Positions 16,577 to 25,412 of a stretch of DNA of 64,000 bases are shown in pieces; position 1 is the stretch's first letter, and each line of letters opens with the position of its first letter. A model generated the notes under the pieces. That model searched no databases, had not been told where the DNA came from, and was given only the letters and a program-made list of their open reading frames with translations. Source of the stretch: CAWHYG01 sp963833505 (GTDB taxonomy: Bacteria; Eisenbacteria; RBG-16-71-46; CAIMUX01); assembly GCA_963833505.1 (NCBI GenBank), contig CAWHYG010000008.1, forward strand, positions 186,001 through 250,000. The letters are read 5' to 3'. The position numbers and the translations under genes were made by a program.

Positions 16577-17737
16577 ATGCCTCATACCGGAGAATCGTTC
16601 CATACCGGACAGGTAGTCCATACCGGAAAAACCGTCGCCCTTGTCGTCCTGGGCCTGATCGCGCCCTCGTTCGCGGGCGCGCAGACCCGTTCCATCATCT
16701 CCAATCTGGCCAATCCGGCCATCGGGATGACCGGGCTCTTTCTCGCCCAAGCCGCGCCTGATCTGAAGACGGCGGGCGCGAACGGCCCGAGCTTTCAGGA
16801 GGCGGAGATCTCCATGATCTCCGCGGTCGATCCGCTGTGGACCCTGGCGGGCAACTTCACCTTCGACGCGGGGTCGGGCGTGGCGGAGGAGGCCTACGCC
16901 GTCACCGAGGCCGTCCCCAATGTGCAATTCAAGGTCGGCGAGTTCCGCGCCGCCTTCGGCAAGCACGGGACCCTGCACACCCACGCCTTTCCCTTCATCC
17001 AGGCCCCCATCATCATGTCCAACACCGTCGGCGAGGAAGGATTCAAGGACGCCGGCGTGGAGGCGGCCTGGCTGACGCCGCTGCCCTGGTACTGCGAGCT
17101 GACGGTCGGGGGATACGGCCAGGTCGCCGCGACGCCCGATCATCCCCTCAACTTCGATTCCAGCCGGAACCGCGTCGTCCCCTACCTGGCGCACCTGAAG
17201 AACCTCTGGGACCTCTCGGAGAACACCACCCTGGAGCTGGGAGCGTCGGACCTGACCGGCGAAGGGGATGATAGCCTGCCCTCCGGGGCCGCCACCGTGC
17301 GGCAATCCGTGTATGGAGGCGATCTGACCGTGCGGAACGTCCCGTTGCGCCGATCCAACCAGCGGGGCTGGATCCTGCAAGGGGAGTTCCTGGACAAGGT
17401 CGCCTACGAGCCGGGCGGCGTCCATCAGCGGCAAGCCTACGGCTGGTACGCCTCCGGGCAGTACCGCTGGGCGCAAACCTGGTGGTCGGGGGCCCGGATC
17501 GAGGACGCCTATCACACCCTCTCCGACGTCGCCGCCAATCCCACCGACACGTTGCTCTCCGGCCACGTGCGCCGCGCTTCGGTCAACCTCGCCTGGCTTC
17601 CCTCCGAGTTCTCCGAGCTGCGACTGGAATACGGGCTGGCGCAAGGCGACGGGCTGGAGGGCGCCAAGGTCTACGACGGGCGGGTCATGCTGCAGTTCAA
17701 CTACATTATCGGGTTTCATCCGCCCCATGCCTATTGA
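16577..17737 (+). CDS. Outer-membrane protein of the zinc-uptake operon
   Basis: A 386-residue exported protein. ATG 16577 is preceded by GGAGGAG. The signal peptide includes an odd triple HTG repeat ('HTGESFHTGQVVHTGK', three CATACCGGA copies 18 bases apart) before the hydrophobic 'VALVVLGLIAPSFAGA'. The mature part is strand-rich and ends in aromatic strands ('VMLQFNYIIGFHPPHAY'). The segment 'GEFRAAFGKHGTLHTHAFPF' to 'GEEGFKDAGVEAAWL' resembles proteins annotated as zinc-regulated outer-membrane proteins next to Znu transporters (from memory). No TonB box or plug domain is evident, so it is probably a porin-like barrel for metal entry. Its place upstream of ZnuA supports that. Confidence 0.75.
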   Translation: MPHTGESFHTGQVVHTGKTVALVVLGLIAPSFAGAQTRSIISNLANPAIGMTGLFLAQAAPDLKTAGANGPSFQEAEISMISAVDPLWTLAGNFTFDAGSGVAEEAYAVTEAVPNVQFKVGEFRAAFGKHGTLHTHAFPFIQAPIIMSNTVGEEGFKDAGVEAAWLTPLPWYCELTVGGYGQVAATPDHPLNFDSSRNRVVPYLAHLKNLWDLSENTTLELGASDLTGEGDDSLPSGAATVRQSVYGGDLTVRNVPLRRSNQRGWILQGEFLDKVAYEPGGVHQRQAYGWYASGQYRWAQTWWSGARIEDAYHTLSDVAANPTDTLLSGHVRRASVNLAWLPSEFSELRLEYGLAQGDGLEGAKVYDGRVMLQFNYIIGFHPPHAY

Positions 17738-17918
17738 TCGCCATGGCCGACTTGGCCGACCGGGCCCTCATTCGCCCGGCTCACGATCGCGCTGGGACGC
17801 CGCACGACCGTTTCGCTCGCCGCGCGGCTACCGGCTGCCCGAACCAGGGCTCCCATCCGGAATTGAGGGAGGCCGGGCCGGCCTTGCCTCCTCCATCCAT
17901 CCACCCAGGAGGATTGTC

Positions 17919-18833
17919 ATGAAAGCACTCGCCCTCACGGCCGCCGCCCTGGCGCTCTGCGCCATCGCCGCCGCCGCGCGCGCCGATCTCAAGGTCGCGA
18001 CCGCTCTCACCGACCTGGCTTCGGTGGCCCGGTTCGTCGGCGGCCGGCACGTCGAGGCCACCAGTCTGTGCAAGGGGTTCGAGGATCCACACTTCGTTCC
18101 GGCCAAGCCCAGCCTGATGAAGTCGCTCCAGAATGCGGATGTTTTCGTCTCCGTGGGACTGGAGCTGGACTCCGGCTGGCTGCCGCTGGTGCTGCCCGGC
18201 AGCCGCAATCCCCGAATCCAGCCGGGAACCAAGGGGTTCGTCGACGCGTCCGAAGGCGTCTCGGTCCTGGACAAGCCGACCGGCACGGTGAGTCGGACCG
18301 AGGGGGACATCCATCCCCTGGGAAACCCGCACTATTACACGGATCCGGCCAATCTGGAGGTCGTGGCCGATCATCTGGCCCAGGTCTTCCAGGATCTGGA
18401 TCCCACCAACGGAGCGGAGTACGCCGCCAACGCCAAGGCCTTCGACGCCCGCATGGAGACATCCATCGCCGGGTGGCAGAAGGAGCTGGCGCCCTATCAA
18501 GGAGCGCAGGTCGTGACCTTCCATGACAACTTCAAGTACTTCCTGGCCCGATTCGGGCTCAAGCTCTTCGGTGAGGTGGAGCCGAAACCAGGCATTCCGC
18601 CGAATCCGCGGCACACCGCGGAGCTGGCCGACGCCATGAAGAGCGCCGGCGTCCGGGTGGTGCTGTATCAGCCCTACTACGACGCCGACGCCGCCAACGG
18701 CGTGGCGCAGAAGGCGGGCGGGGTCGCGCTCCTGATCCCGACCGAAGTGGGCGGCGTTCCCGAGGCCACGGACGTTTTCAGCAAGTTCGATACTATCGTC
18801 TCCCATCTGGTCCAGGCTTTTTCCCAGAAGTGA
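17919..18833 (+). CDS. znuA: Zinc/manganese ABC transporter substrate-binding protein
   Basis: A 304-residue periplasmic cluster A-I metal-binding protein. AGGAGG lies 7 bases before ATG 17919, and the signal peptide 'LALTAAALALCAIAAAARA' ends near 22. Likely metal ligands are the His in 'FEDPHFVPAKPS', in 'LGNPHYYTDP' and in 'VTFHDNFKYF', plus an acidic residue in 'YQPYYDADAANG'. There is no His-rich loop of the kind found in many ZnuA proteins. It binds zinc or manganese in the periplasm and delivers it to the permease encoded 7 bases downstream. No ATPase gene lies in the operon. Confidence 0.92.
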   Translation: MKALALTAAALALCAIAAAARADLKVATALTDLASVARFVGGRHVEATSLCKGFEDPHFVPAKPSLMKSLQNADVFVSVGLELDSGWLPLVLPGSRNPRIQPGTKGFVDASEGVSVLDKPTGTVSRTEGDIHPLGNPHYYTDPANLEVVADHLAQVFQDLDPTNGAEYAANAKAFDARMETSIAGWQKELAPYQGAQVVTFHDNFKYFLARFGLKLFGEVEPKPGIPPNPRHTAELADAMKSAGVRVVLYQPYYDADAANGVAQKAGGVALLIPTEVGGVPEATDVFSKFDTIVSHLVQAFSQK

Positions 18834-18840
18834 GGTCATC

Positions 18841-19728
18841 GTGTTGGCGTTCTTCACCGTCATGGCTCTGCCGATTCTCGCGTGTCTTCTCCTCGTGCTG
18901 ATCCATCCCGCCCTGGGCCAGCACGTGCTCGCGCGCGGCGTCATCTTCGTCGACCTCGCTCTGGCCCAGATCGCGGCCCTGGGCGGCAGCGTCGCCATCC
19001 TCCTGGGCCATGAAGCGCATGACCCGGCGACCTACCTGTTCTCCTTCGGATTCACCCTGCTGGGAGCGGCCTTGTTCAGCTTCCTCTGGGACCGGAACCA
19101 CTCGGTCCTGCAGGAGGCGTTCATCGGCATCTCCTTCGCCGTGGCCACGGCCACGACCCTGGTGCTTTTGGCCAACTCCCCGCACGGGGCCGAGCACGTG
19201 CAGGGGATCCTGAGCGGCGAGGCGCTCGGCTGGGTGACCCGCCAGGACATCATCATCATGGCGGTCGTGTACGCCGCCGTCGGGCTCTTCCTGTACACGC
19301 GCCATCGGACGCTCTTTCTGTGTTCCTCCGATCCCCATGAGGCGGCGCGGCGCGGGCATTCGCTGCGCTGGTGGGATTTCTCCTTCTATGCTTCGTTCGG
19401 GATCGTGGTCACGGACTCGGTCAAGGTGGCGGGGGTCCTGGCCGTGTTCTCGTTCCTCATCGTCCCCATGGTCTGCTCGACTCTATTGGGACACCACGGC
19501 CGGCGGCGCCTCCTCTGGGCTTGGGGCATCGGTTTCGTCGTCTGTCTGGCCGGATCGGTCCTCTCCTACCTAAAGGACTGGCCCATGGGCGCCACCATCG
19601 TCGGCCTTTTCGGCCTGATGGTCGCCATCATATCGGTCAGCGTGCGGATGAAGCGGCTGGCTCCGTCGGACTTGCAGGCGGCGCCGCCGAGCTCCGGCCC
19701 GCCGGCGGAGGAAGTGCGCGGGATGTGA
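18841..19728 (+). CDS. znuB: Metal ABC transporter permease
   Basis: A 295-residue inner-membrane permease of the ABC-3 family. It starts at a GTG 7 bases after the ZnuA stop. Eight or so hydrophobic segments are visible, among them 'VMALPILACLLLVLIHPALG', 'GVIFVDLALAQIAALGGSVA', 'LFSFGFTLLGAALFSFLW', 'GISFAVATATTLVLL' and 'VAGVLAVFSFLIVPMVC'. The conserved 'ALAQIAALG' loop and the family's ATPase-contact region 'SFYASFGIVVTDSVKVAGV' are present. It forms the membrane channel for the ZnuA-bound metal. The partner ATPase must be supplied from elsewhere in the genome or the system is incomplete. Confidence 0.9.
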   Translation: MLAFFTVMALPILACLLLVLIHPALGQHVLARGVIFVDLALAQIAALGGSVAILLGHEAHDPATYLFSFGFTLLGAALFSFLWDRNHSVLQEAFIGISFAVATATTLVLLANSPHGAEHVQGILSGEALGWVTRQDIIIMAVVYAAVGLFLYTRHRTLFLCSSDPHEAARRGHSLRWWDFSFYASFGIVVTDSVKVAGVLAVFSFLIVPMVCSTLLGHHGRRRLLWAWGIGFVVCLAGSVLSYLKDWPMGATIVGLFGLMVAIISVSVRMKRLAPSDLQAAPPSSGPPAEEVRGM

Positions 19729-19951
19729 CCCGCGCGGGTCTCCGGGCGTCGCGTTCCATCCTCCGATGGGGCCCACGCCCGACGGAGGCGCAGCGGGGTG
19801 CCGTTCGAACTCCCTGCTTCCGCGGGATCCCGCCGTGGGCTATCATCCGCCGGCGGGCAAGCCGGACCTGCGCGTCGCGCGCCTCGGGCGCCGGCGCTGC
19901 GGCCGGGGCGATTCCACCACGTCCATCAGACCGATCAGGGGGAGCTGATCC

Positions 19952-22081
19952 GTGACCCAACCATCGAACCCGCTTCGTCCGATCGGATCGTCCGGATCGT
20001 CCGGGCGTCCACCCGCGGCTCCGCAGCACCCCATGAACTTCCCCGCGAGTCCAGCGGACGACGTGGTGGAGGAGCTGCACGGGGTGAAGGTCCCTGATCC
20101 CTATCGCTGGCTCGAGGAAACCGGGAGCCCGCGGACCCGGGCCTGGATCGAAGCCCAGAATCGTTTCGCCCGGACCTGGTTCGACGCGGCGCCTTCCCGC
20201 CGGAGAATCATCGAGCGCCTGACCCGTCTCTGGAAGATCCCCTCCTACGGGATTCCCTGGAAGCGCGGAGGACGCTATTTCTACACCGCCAACGACGGGC
20301 TCCGGGATCAAGCCGTTCTCTACACGCTCGGATCTCCGGACGAAGAACCCCGCGTCCTCCTGGACCCGAATCTCTTTTCGGCCGACGGCACGATCGCCGC
20401 CATGGCCTACACGGTGAGCGAGGACGGCCGCCACCTGGCCTACGAGGTCTCCTCGGGGGGGTCGGACTGGAAGGAGATCCGGATCCGCGAGATCGCCACC
20501 GGGCAGGATCTCGAGGACCGGCTTCGTTGGGTCAAATTCTCAGGGCTGGCCTGGGACCCCGGGGGCACCGGCCTCTACTACAACCGGTATGACGAGCCGG
20601 AGGCCGCCAGCGCGCTCGTCTCGGCCAACTACTTCCCCAAGCTCTGCCATCACCGGTTGGGCACGCCCCAGGCGGAGGACCGGATCGTCTACGAGCGCCC
20701 CGACCACCCGGACTGGGGCTTTCACGCCGAGGTCACGGAAGACGGTCGAACCCTGATCATCCTGGTCTGGAAAGGCACGGAGCAGAAGAACCTGGTCTTC
20801 TATCGGGATCTGACCGCGCCGGAATCCCCGATCCGCGAGCTGATCACGGATTTTGAAGCCGGCTTCTACCTCGCCGGCAGCGAGGGCTCGACCCTGTGGC
20901 TCTGGACCGATCTGGACGCGCCGCGCGGGCGGGTCATCGCGGTCGACCTGCGCGCCCCCGAGCGCGCCCGCTGGCGCGAGATCATCCCCGAGCGGGACGA
21001 AACGCTGACCTCGGTCTCGGTGGTCGGCGAATTCCTCTTCGCCCAGTACCTGGCCAACGCCCACAGCCTCATCCGCACCCACCGGTTGGACGGCACCTAC
21101 CTGCGGACGGTCGGCCTTCCCGGCATCGGCTCGGCCGCGGGTTTCCACGGCCGCCGCCGGGACGACGAGACCTTCTTCGCCTTCAGCGGATTTACCAGCC
21201 CTGACGTCATCTACCGTCACGAGATCGTCAGCGGCCGGAGCGTGGTCTTCCGCCAGCCCAAGCTGGAATTCAACCCGCTGGATTTCGAGACCGTGCAGGT
21301 CTTCTATGCCAGCCGGGACGGCACGACGATCCCCATGTTCCTGAGCCACCGCCGCGGTCTCCGACGGGACGGGAACAATCCGACCTGGCTGTCCGGGTAC
21401 GGAGGCTTCCGGATCTCCAAGACCCCCGCCTTTTCCCCGGCGGAGATGGCCTGGATGGAGATGGGCGGCGTCTACGCGGTTCCCAACTTGCGCGGCGGAG
21501 GAGAGTTCGGCGAGGAGTGGCACGAGGCCGGAATCCGGGAACACAAACAGAACGTCTTCGACGATTTCATCGCGGCGGCGGAGTGGCTCATCGCCAACCG
21601 CTACACCAGCCGGACCAGGCTCGCCATCGGCGGACGGAGCAACGGGGGACTCCTGGTGGGAGCCTGCCTGGTGCAGCGGCCGGAGCTTTTCGGGGCGGTG
21701 GTCGCCGGAGTCGGCGTGCTCGACATGCTGCGTTTTCACAAGTTCACGATCGGATGGGCCTGGACCGCCGATTACGGGTCCCCCGACGATCCGGTGATGT
21801 TCCCGGTGCTGAAGGCGTATTCCCCCCTCCACAACGTGCGGCCGGGAACAAGCTATCCACCGACCTTGATGCAGACCGGGGATCACGACGATCGGGTCGT
21901 GCCGGCCCACAGTTTCAAGTTCGCCGCCGCCTTGCAGGCGGCTCAGGCCGGCCCCGCCCCCATCCTGATCCGCATCGAGACCCGGGCCGGACACGGACCG
22001 GGCAAGCCGACGCGCATGCTCATCGAGGAGGCGGCGGATCGAATCGCCTTCCTGGCCCGAAACCTGGGGATGGAGGGCTGA
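19952..22081 (+). CDS. Prolyl oligopeptidase (peptidase family S9A)
   Basis: A 709-residue serine peptidase that cleaves short peptides after proline. The N-terminal entry is 'VKVPDPYRWLEE' near 47-58. A seven-bladed propeller (about 80-420) is followed by the alpha/beta hydrolase domain. The catalytic Ser lies in 'GGRSNGG' (about 560), the Asp in 'GDHDDRV' (about 645) and the His in 'RAGHG' (about 679). 'YGGFRISKTPAFSP' and 'NLRGGGEFGEEWHEAG' are typical of the family. The first 30 residues are low-complexity and Ser/Pro-rich, so the start could be the later ATG encoding 'MNFPASPADD'. There is no clear signal peptide, so it is probably cytosolic. It stands alone in its direction. Confidence 0.95.
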   Translation: MTQPSNPLRPIGSSGSSGRPPAAPQHPMNFPASPADDVVEELHGVKVPDPYRWLEETGSPRTRAWIEAQNRFARTWFDAAPSRRRIIERLTRLWKIPSYGIPWKRGGRYFYTANDGLRDQAVLYTLGSPDEEPRVLLDPNLFSADGTIAAMAYTVSEDGRHLAYEVSSGGSDWKEIRIREIATGQDLEDRLRWVKFSGLAWDPGGTGLYYNRYDEPEAASALVSANYFPKLCHHRLGTPQAEDRIVYERPDHPDWGFHAEVTEDGRTLIILVWKGTEQKNLVFYRDLTAPESPIRELITDFEAGFYLAGSEGSTLWLWTDLDAPRGRVIAVDLRAPERARWREIIPERDETLTSVSVVGEFLFAQYLANAHSLIRTHRLDGTYLRTVGLPGIGSAAGFHGRRRDDETFFAFSGFTSPDVIYRHEIVSGRSVVFRQPKLEFNPLDFETVQVFYASRDGTTIPMFLSHRRGLRRDGNNPTWLSGYGGFRISKTPAFSPAEMAWMEMGGVYAVPNLRGGGEFGEEWHEAGIREHKQNVFDDFIAAAEWLIANRYTSRTRLAIGGRSNGGLLVGACLVQRPELFGAVVAGVGVLDMLRFHKFTIGWAWTADYGSPDDPVMFPVLKAYSPLHNVRPGTSYPPTLMQTGDHDDRVVPAHSFKFAAALQAAQAGPAPILIRIETRAGHGPGKPTRMLIEEAADRIAFLARNLGMEG

Positions 22082-22638
22082 CGGCCGGGCAGAGTGCAAC
22101 CCGATCTGCGGTGTTTTGCACGGCCGGCGAGGATCAGGCCGCGGACTGCGATCGAGCGGCCCGGGCCCCGAATCCGCCGCTCCTCGACATCCGATTGCCT
22201 TGCAGGCTCCTGGAAGCAGCGCCGTCTCGCCCTTCCGCGGGTCCGGCCGGAGACCTGAAGGGCACGTTGTTTGAATCGCCTTGTGCCGGATCCGATCGTG
22301 ACTGGCTCGCCGCGCAGCGGCTTGGGGCGGTTGCAGCGGATCCCACAGATCGGACAACGCGTGCAGCGGTCGGCTCCCGAGAGGGCCGGCTCCGGACCCC
22401 GCCGTCGTTCCCCCCGGCGGGGTCTCTTTCTGTTTCGCGCGCGAAACGACCGGACTCGTGCGTGGCCGCTGCATCTCCGACCCCCCAGGCGCACGACCGG
22501 CCGTCAGCCTTGCTGCTGACTGGTTTTCGGGAATTCCAGGTCCATCCCGCCCAGGGTGCGTTTCTTCGGACCGGATGAAGCTGTATCCTGACAGCGTGCG
22601 AGGTTGTCATCCGACGCTCATCGAAAGGAAGAACCACC
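22082..22638. other. Gap without a convincing gene
   Basis: 557 bases between the prolyl oligopeptidase and SixA. Open frames exist on both strands, but none has a ribosome site, conserved motifs or sensible composition. No repeat or terminator stands out. The last 60 bases hold the presumed SixA leader. Confidence 0.5.
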
Positions 22639-23145
22639 ATGCGTTTGATCCTGATCCGGCACGCTCGAGCGGCCGAGCGCGATCCCGAGGCCTGGCCGGA
22701 CGATGACCTGCGTCCGCTGGTCTCACGCGGGCGCGACGAGCACAGGTCGGTGGCGCGGGCTCTGGCCCGCATGGATGTCGGGATCGAGAGCCTTCTTTCC
22801 AGCCCTCTGGTTCGCGCTCGGGAGACCGCGGAGATCACCGCCCGGGAGCTCGGCTTCAAGAACCCGATCCAATTCACGCCGCGGCTGGGCGGAACCTACG
22901 ATCCCTTGCACCTGCTGGCCGTCCTGCGAGGCTTTCCGGCCGATGCCGTCGTGGCGGCGGTCGGCCACGAACCGCACCTGAGCGACTTTTCGGGGTTTCT
23001 CCTCCATCCGGAGGGATCGATCCGCATCGAGTTCAAGAAGAGCGGCGTTCTGGGGATCGATTTCGAGGGGACAGCGAAGCGGGGCCAGGGAACCCTGCGG
23101 TTCTTCCTGACCCCGAAGCTTTTGGCGGCCATTTCGAAGAAGTGA
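22639..23145 (+). CDS. sixA: Phosphohistidine phosphatase SixA-like
   Basis: A 168-residue histidine phosphatase. The catalytic 'LILIRHARA' is at residues 3-11, where the His is the phospho-acceptor. 'SSPLVRARETAEI' (about 54-66) and the second His in 'AAVGHEPHL' (about 113-121) complete the site. 'HLSDFSGFLL' is typical of SixA rather than of phosphoglycerate mutases. E. coli SixA removes phosphate from histidine phosphotransfer domains; here the target is unknown, although a hybrid kinase lies 7 kb away. An AAAGGAAG site precedes the ATG. Confidence 0.9.
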   Translation: MRLILIRHARAAERDPEAWPDDDLRPLVSRGRDEHRSVARALARMDVGIESLLSSPLVRARETAEITARELGFKNPIQFTPRLGGTYDPLHLLAVLRGFPADAVVAAVGHEPHLSDFSGFLLHPEGSIRIEFKKSGVLGIDFEGTAKRGQGTLRFFLTPKLLAAISKK

Positions 23146-23269
23146 CCCTGCCGCTCGGGTCGGTCGTCGACCTGGAACGGTGGTTCGATCGGGGCAATCG
23201 CGACGTCCTGATTCGCTGTCGGCGGAGCGAGCCCGACCTCAGCGTCCGGCCCTCAGCCCGGCGGGCCCC

Positions 23270-23743
23270 TCAGGCCCTGCCGGAGCTGACGTCCCCTCCC
23301 GCCAGGAGGATTCCCTCGCGCTCTTCATGCTCGAGGAGGTCCTGGATACAGGCCGTGAGGTAGGCCTTCAGCGCCTCGGCCAGGGATCCTGCGTCCCGGC
23401 CGGCCCGCAGATCCTCAATGACCCGCCGGCCGCTCTCGAGGAGCGCCCGCAGCTCACGGGTCAGCGGAAGGTGCTCGGCCACGATCTGCTCCGCCTTCTG
23501 CTGCTCGTCCGGCGAAGCTCCCCCCGGCGCCGGTTGGAGAACCCGCTCTTCCCGGCTGAAATGCTCGGCCAGGCCGGGCAGCAGTCCCTCGATCTCGTCC
23601 ATGCACGCCAGAAGAGAGCTCAGCACCGACGGGAATCCGGACTCCGGGGCCGCGAACTTCTGCAGGCGGATCAGCCGTTGGTAGATCCGGCGGCGCTCCT
23701 CAAGGAACGCCTCATCTTTCAGGATCGGCATGGTGGGCGACAT
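23270..23743 (-). CDS. Hemerythrin-like HHE-domain protein
   Basis: A 157-residue four-helix protein. Likely di-iron ligands are in 'LAEHFSREERVL' (about 73-84), 'VAEHLPLTRELRALL' (about 104-118) and 'LLEHEEREGILL' (about 134-145), the spacing of hemerythrin-like oxygen or NO/iron sensors. ATG 23743 is chosen because AAGGAG lies 11 bases upstream; a GTG four codons earlier overlaps that site. It is followed on the same strand (transcribed later) by no close gene, and bacterioferritin is about 500 bases upstream on the same strand. A link to iron or oxygen stress is inferred. Confidence 0.82.
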   Translation of the reverse strand: MSPTMPILKDEAFLEERRRIYQRLIRLQKFAAPESGFPSVLSSLLACMDEIEGLLPGLAEHFSREERVLQPAPGGASPDEQQKAEQIVAEHLPLTRELRALLESGRRVIEDLRAGRDAGSLAEALKAYLTACIQDLLEHEEREGILLAGGDVSSGRA

Positions 23744-24100
23744 GGCTACCGACACTCCTTTGAACCGCTCCGGGCTCTGACGCTGCTACCGGATTGGATG
23801 CAGGACCGGTGCAAAAGGGTTGGAATCTCTCCTATTGCTGTCGGCGGCTGTCTCCGGACCCCGCTCGGATCTGCTCCCGTCCGCCGATGCCCCACCTGCT
23901 CCCAGTATACATCGGCCGCCGCTTGCGGTTCTGAGGTCTCTTCACGCTCTTGGTGTCGCCGGCGCCGATGGCGAAGGCAATCGGCGCATTCGCACACACC
24001 GAGTCTCACCCTCGGACCCGGCGGCTTCCAGCCGGAACCGGAGATTCCGGCTGGAAAAAGCCGATCAGATGCGTCGTGCGCGGATTCGCCGGATACGCCG

Positions 24101-24211
24101 CAGCCGCGGCGCATCCCGGGAGCGCGGCCCGTCCGTTGCAGCCCCGGCGCATCCCCGGAGCGCGGCTCGTCCGTTGCAACCGCACCGGCATGCGGGAACG
24201 CGGGCTCGTCC
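24101..24211. repeat. Tandem repeat, three 38-bp units
   Basis: Units begin at 24101, 24139 and 24177. The first two share 'CGGCGCATCCC(C)GGAGCGCGGC' and 'CGTCCGTTG'; the third is more diverged. This lies in the 508-base gap 23744-24252 between the hemerythrin and bacterioferritin genes, which otherwise shows no gene. Confidence 0.7.
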
Positions 24212-24252
24212 GCCGCGGCCGGGAAGCGCGCGTCAGCTCGCTTTGAGGCGAA

Positions 24253-24732
24253 TCAAGACTTGTCGGAACCGAACTGCCGGCTCAGGTAGGTCGGCAGGCC
24301 CACCTGCGAAATCTGCTCAAGCTGGGTCTCGATCCAGTCGAGGTGCTCTTCTTCGTTGTCCAGAATCGATTGGAAGAGATCACGGCTTCCGTTGTCGCCC
24401 GAGGCGGCCGCCAGGGCGACCGCGCGGTTGTACATGTCCACGGCGCCCTTCTCGAGCACGAGATCGTTCGCGAGCATTTCGTCGACCTTCGCCCCGATCC
24501 GAATCTCATTGTATCGACTCATGTTCGGATGCCCTTCGAGGAACAGGATCCGCTCGATGAGCATTTCGGCGTGCTTCATCTCGTCGATCGATTCCTTGCG
24601 GATCGCCTCCTTCAGCCGTTTGAAACCGTAGTTCTCGCAGATCTCCGCGTGGACGAAGTACTGGTTGATCGCGGTCAGCTCCTCCGTCAGCGCCTCGTTC
24701 AACATCTCCAACACCTTGGGGTTGCCTTTCAT
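24253..24732 (-). CDS. bfr: Bacterioferritin
   Basis: A 159-residue ferritin-like iron-storage protein. The ferroxidase ligands fit the family: Glu in 'EELTAINQYFVH', Glu and His in 'DEMKHAE', a third Glu near 94 and Glu/His in 'NEEEHLDW'. The Met in 'DEMKH' aligns with the haem-binding Met52 of E. coli Bfr, so haem binding is expected. 'ERILFLEGHPN' is strongly conserved. ATG 24732 with GGGAGGG upstream is used; the ten codons before it belong to the end of a dispersed repeat. That repeat (24748-24926) lies directly in the 5' leader or promoter region. Confidence 0.95.
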   Translation of the reverse strand: MKGNPKVLEMLNEALTEELTAINQYFVHAEICENYGFKRLKEAIRKESIDEMKHAEMLIERILFLEGHPNMSRYNEIRIGAKVDEMLANDLVLEKGAVDMYNRAVALAAASGDNGSRDLFQSILDNEEEHLDWIETQLEQISQVGLPTYLSRQFGSDKS

Positions 24733-24747
24733 CTTGAGCCCTCCCTG

Positions 24748-24926
24748 GCCGGCATTATTCATGAACCCCCTGCTGCGGCCGCGGATCTGCCCGCCATGAC
24801 TGCGTTGCGCTTGCCCTCACTCCTCGACATACTGCAGGGAGTATGCCTGCATCTGCGGGCTGCGCGCGCCTTGTCCTGACGGGCATCTCCGGTGCCTCGC
24901 GACGGGCGATCATGCGTAATGCGGGC
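24748..24926 (-). repeat. Dispersed structured repeat, near-complete copy B (about 179 bp)
   Basis: Read on the minus strand it matches copy A (10621-10799) almost end to end. The terminal arms are CCCGCATTACGCATGA and TCATGAATAATGCCGG. At the eighth position of the stem both arms differ together from copy A (C-G there, T-A here), which supports a folded stem. The central hairpin is perfect here: CATACT, loop CCCTGC, AGTATG. It ends about 16-20 bases before the bacterioferritin start, in the same sense. Confidence 0.75.
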
Positions 24927-25025
24927 TAGCCACTCGCCGCCTGGAAACGCCGCCCGGTTCGGAAGGACGGCCGCCAATCTCGGATGAGAATACCCGGGGG
25001 TTCGCGCGAAACAAGCCGAGAACGC

Positions 25026-25283
25026 CACGCTCGAGGCGGGGGGTCCGGAAACGCCCGGTGGTGACAGGGATTGCGCTTGGGAGAACCAGGGGACTGCCCC
25101 GCTCGAGGCGGAGGTCCGGAAACACCCCGGTGGTGACAAGGATTGTGCTCGGGAGAACCAGGGGACTGCCCCGCTCGAGGCGGAGGTCCGGAAACGCCCC
25201 GGTGGTGACAAGGATTGCGCTTGGGAGAACCAGGGGACTGCCCCGGTCGAGGCGGAGGTCGGGAAACACCCCGCGTGGCGACG
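25026..25283. repeat. Tandem repeat, about 3.5 units of 72 bp
   Basis: The marker TCGAGGCGG falls at 25031, 25103, 25175 and 25247, an exact 72-base period, with only a few differences among units. Because 72 is a multiple of three, frames on both strands stay open and encode 24-residue repeats, but none has a convincing start or known domain. It fills the gap 24927-25412 upstream of the ferredoxin reductase stop. Confidence 0.85.
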
Positions 25284-25412
25284 GAACGCGGGGGAACGGG
25301 CGGTCAGGAGTCGCGGATGAGACGCCTGTTCCGTCCGTCATGAGCCCTGCTGCGGCATTCTGTCTGCCTGAGGCGGAGTCTCTACCTGCCACCACTCGGG
25401 TCGGAAGCGCTC

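Noticed and set aside
20540..22474. A 644-residue minus-strand frame opposite the prolyl oligopeptidase
   Set aside because: It mirrors a strong gene in GC-rich DNA, has no ribosome site or recognisable domain, and its sequence is Arg/Gly/Pro-rich in the manner of antisense frames.
24101..24211. CRISPR array
   Set aside because: Three contiguous 38-bp units without spacers.
23820..24560. A 246-residue plus-strand frame between hemerythrin and bacterioferritin
   Set aside because: It runs through tandem repeats and antisense to bfr, is rich in Arg/Pro/Ser, and has no ribosome site.
25026..25283. CRISPR array
   Set aside because: Units are 72 bp and nearly identical throughout, with no separate unique spacers; no cas genes are in the window.
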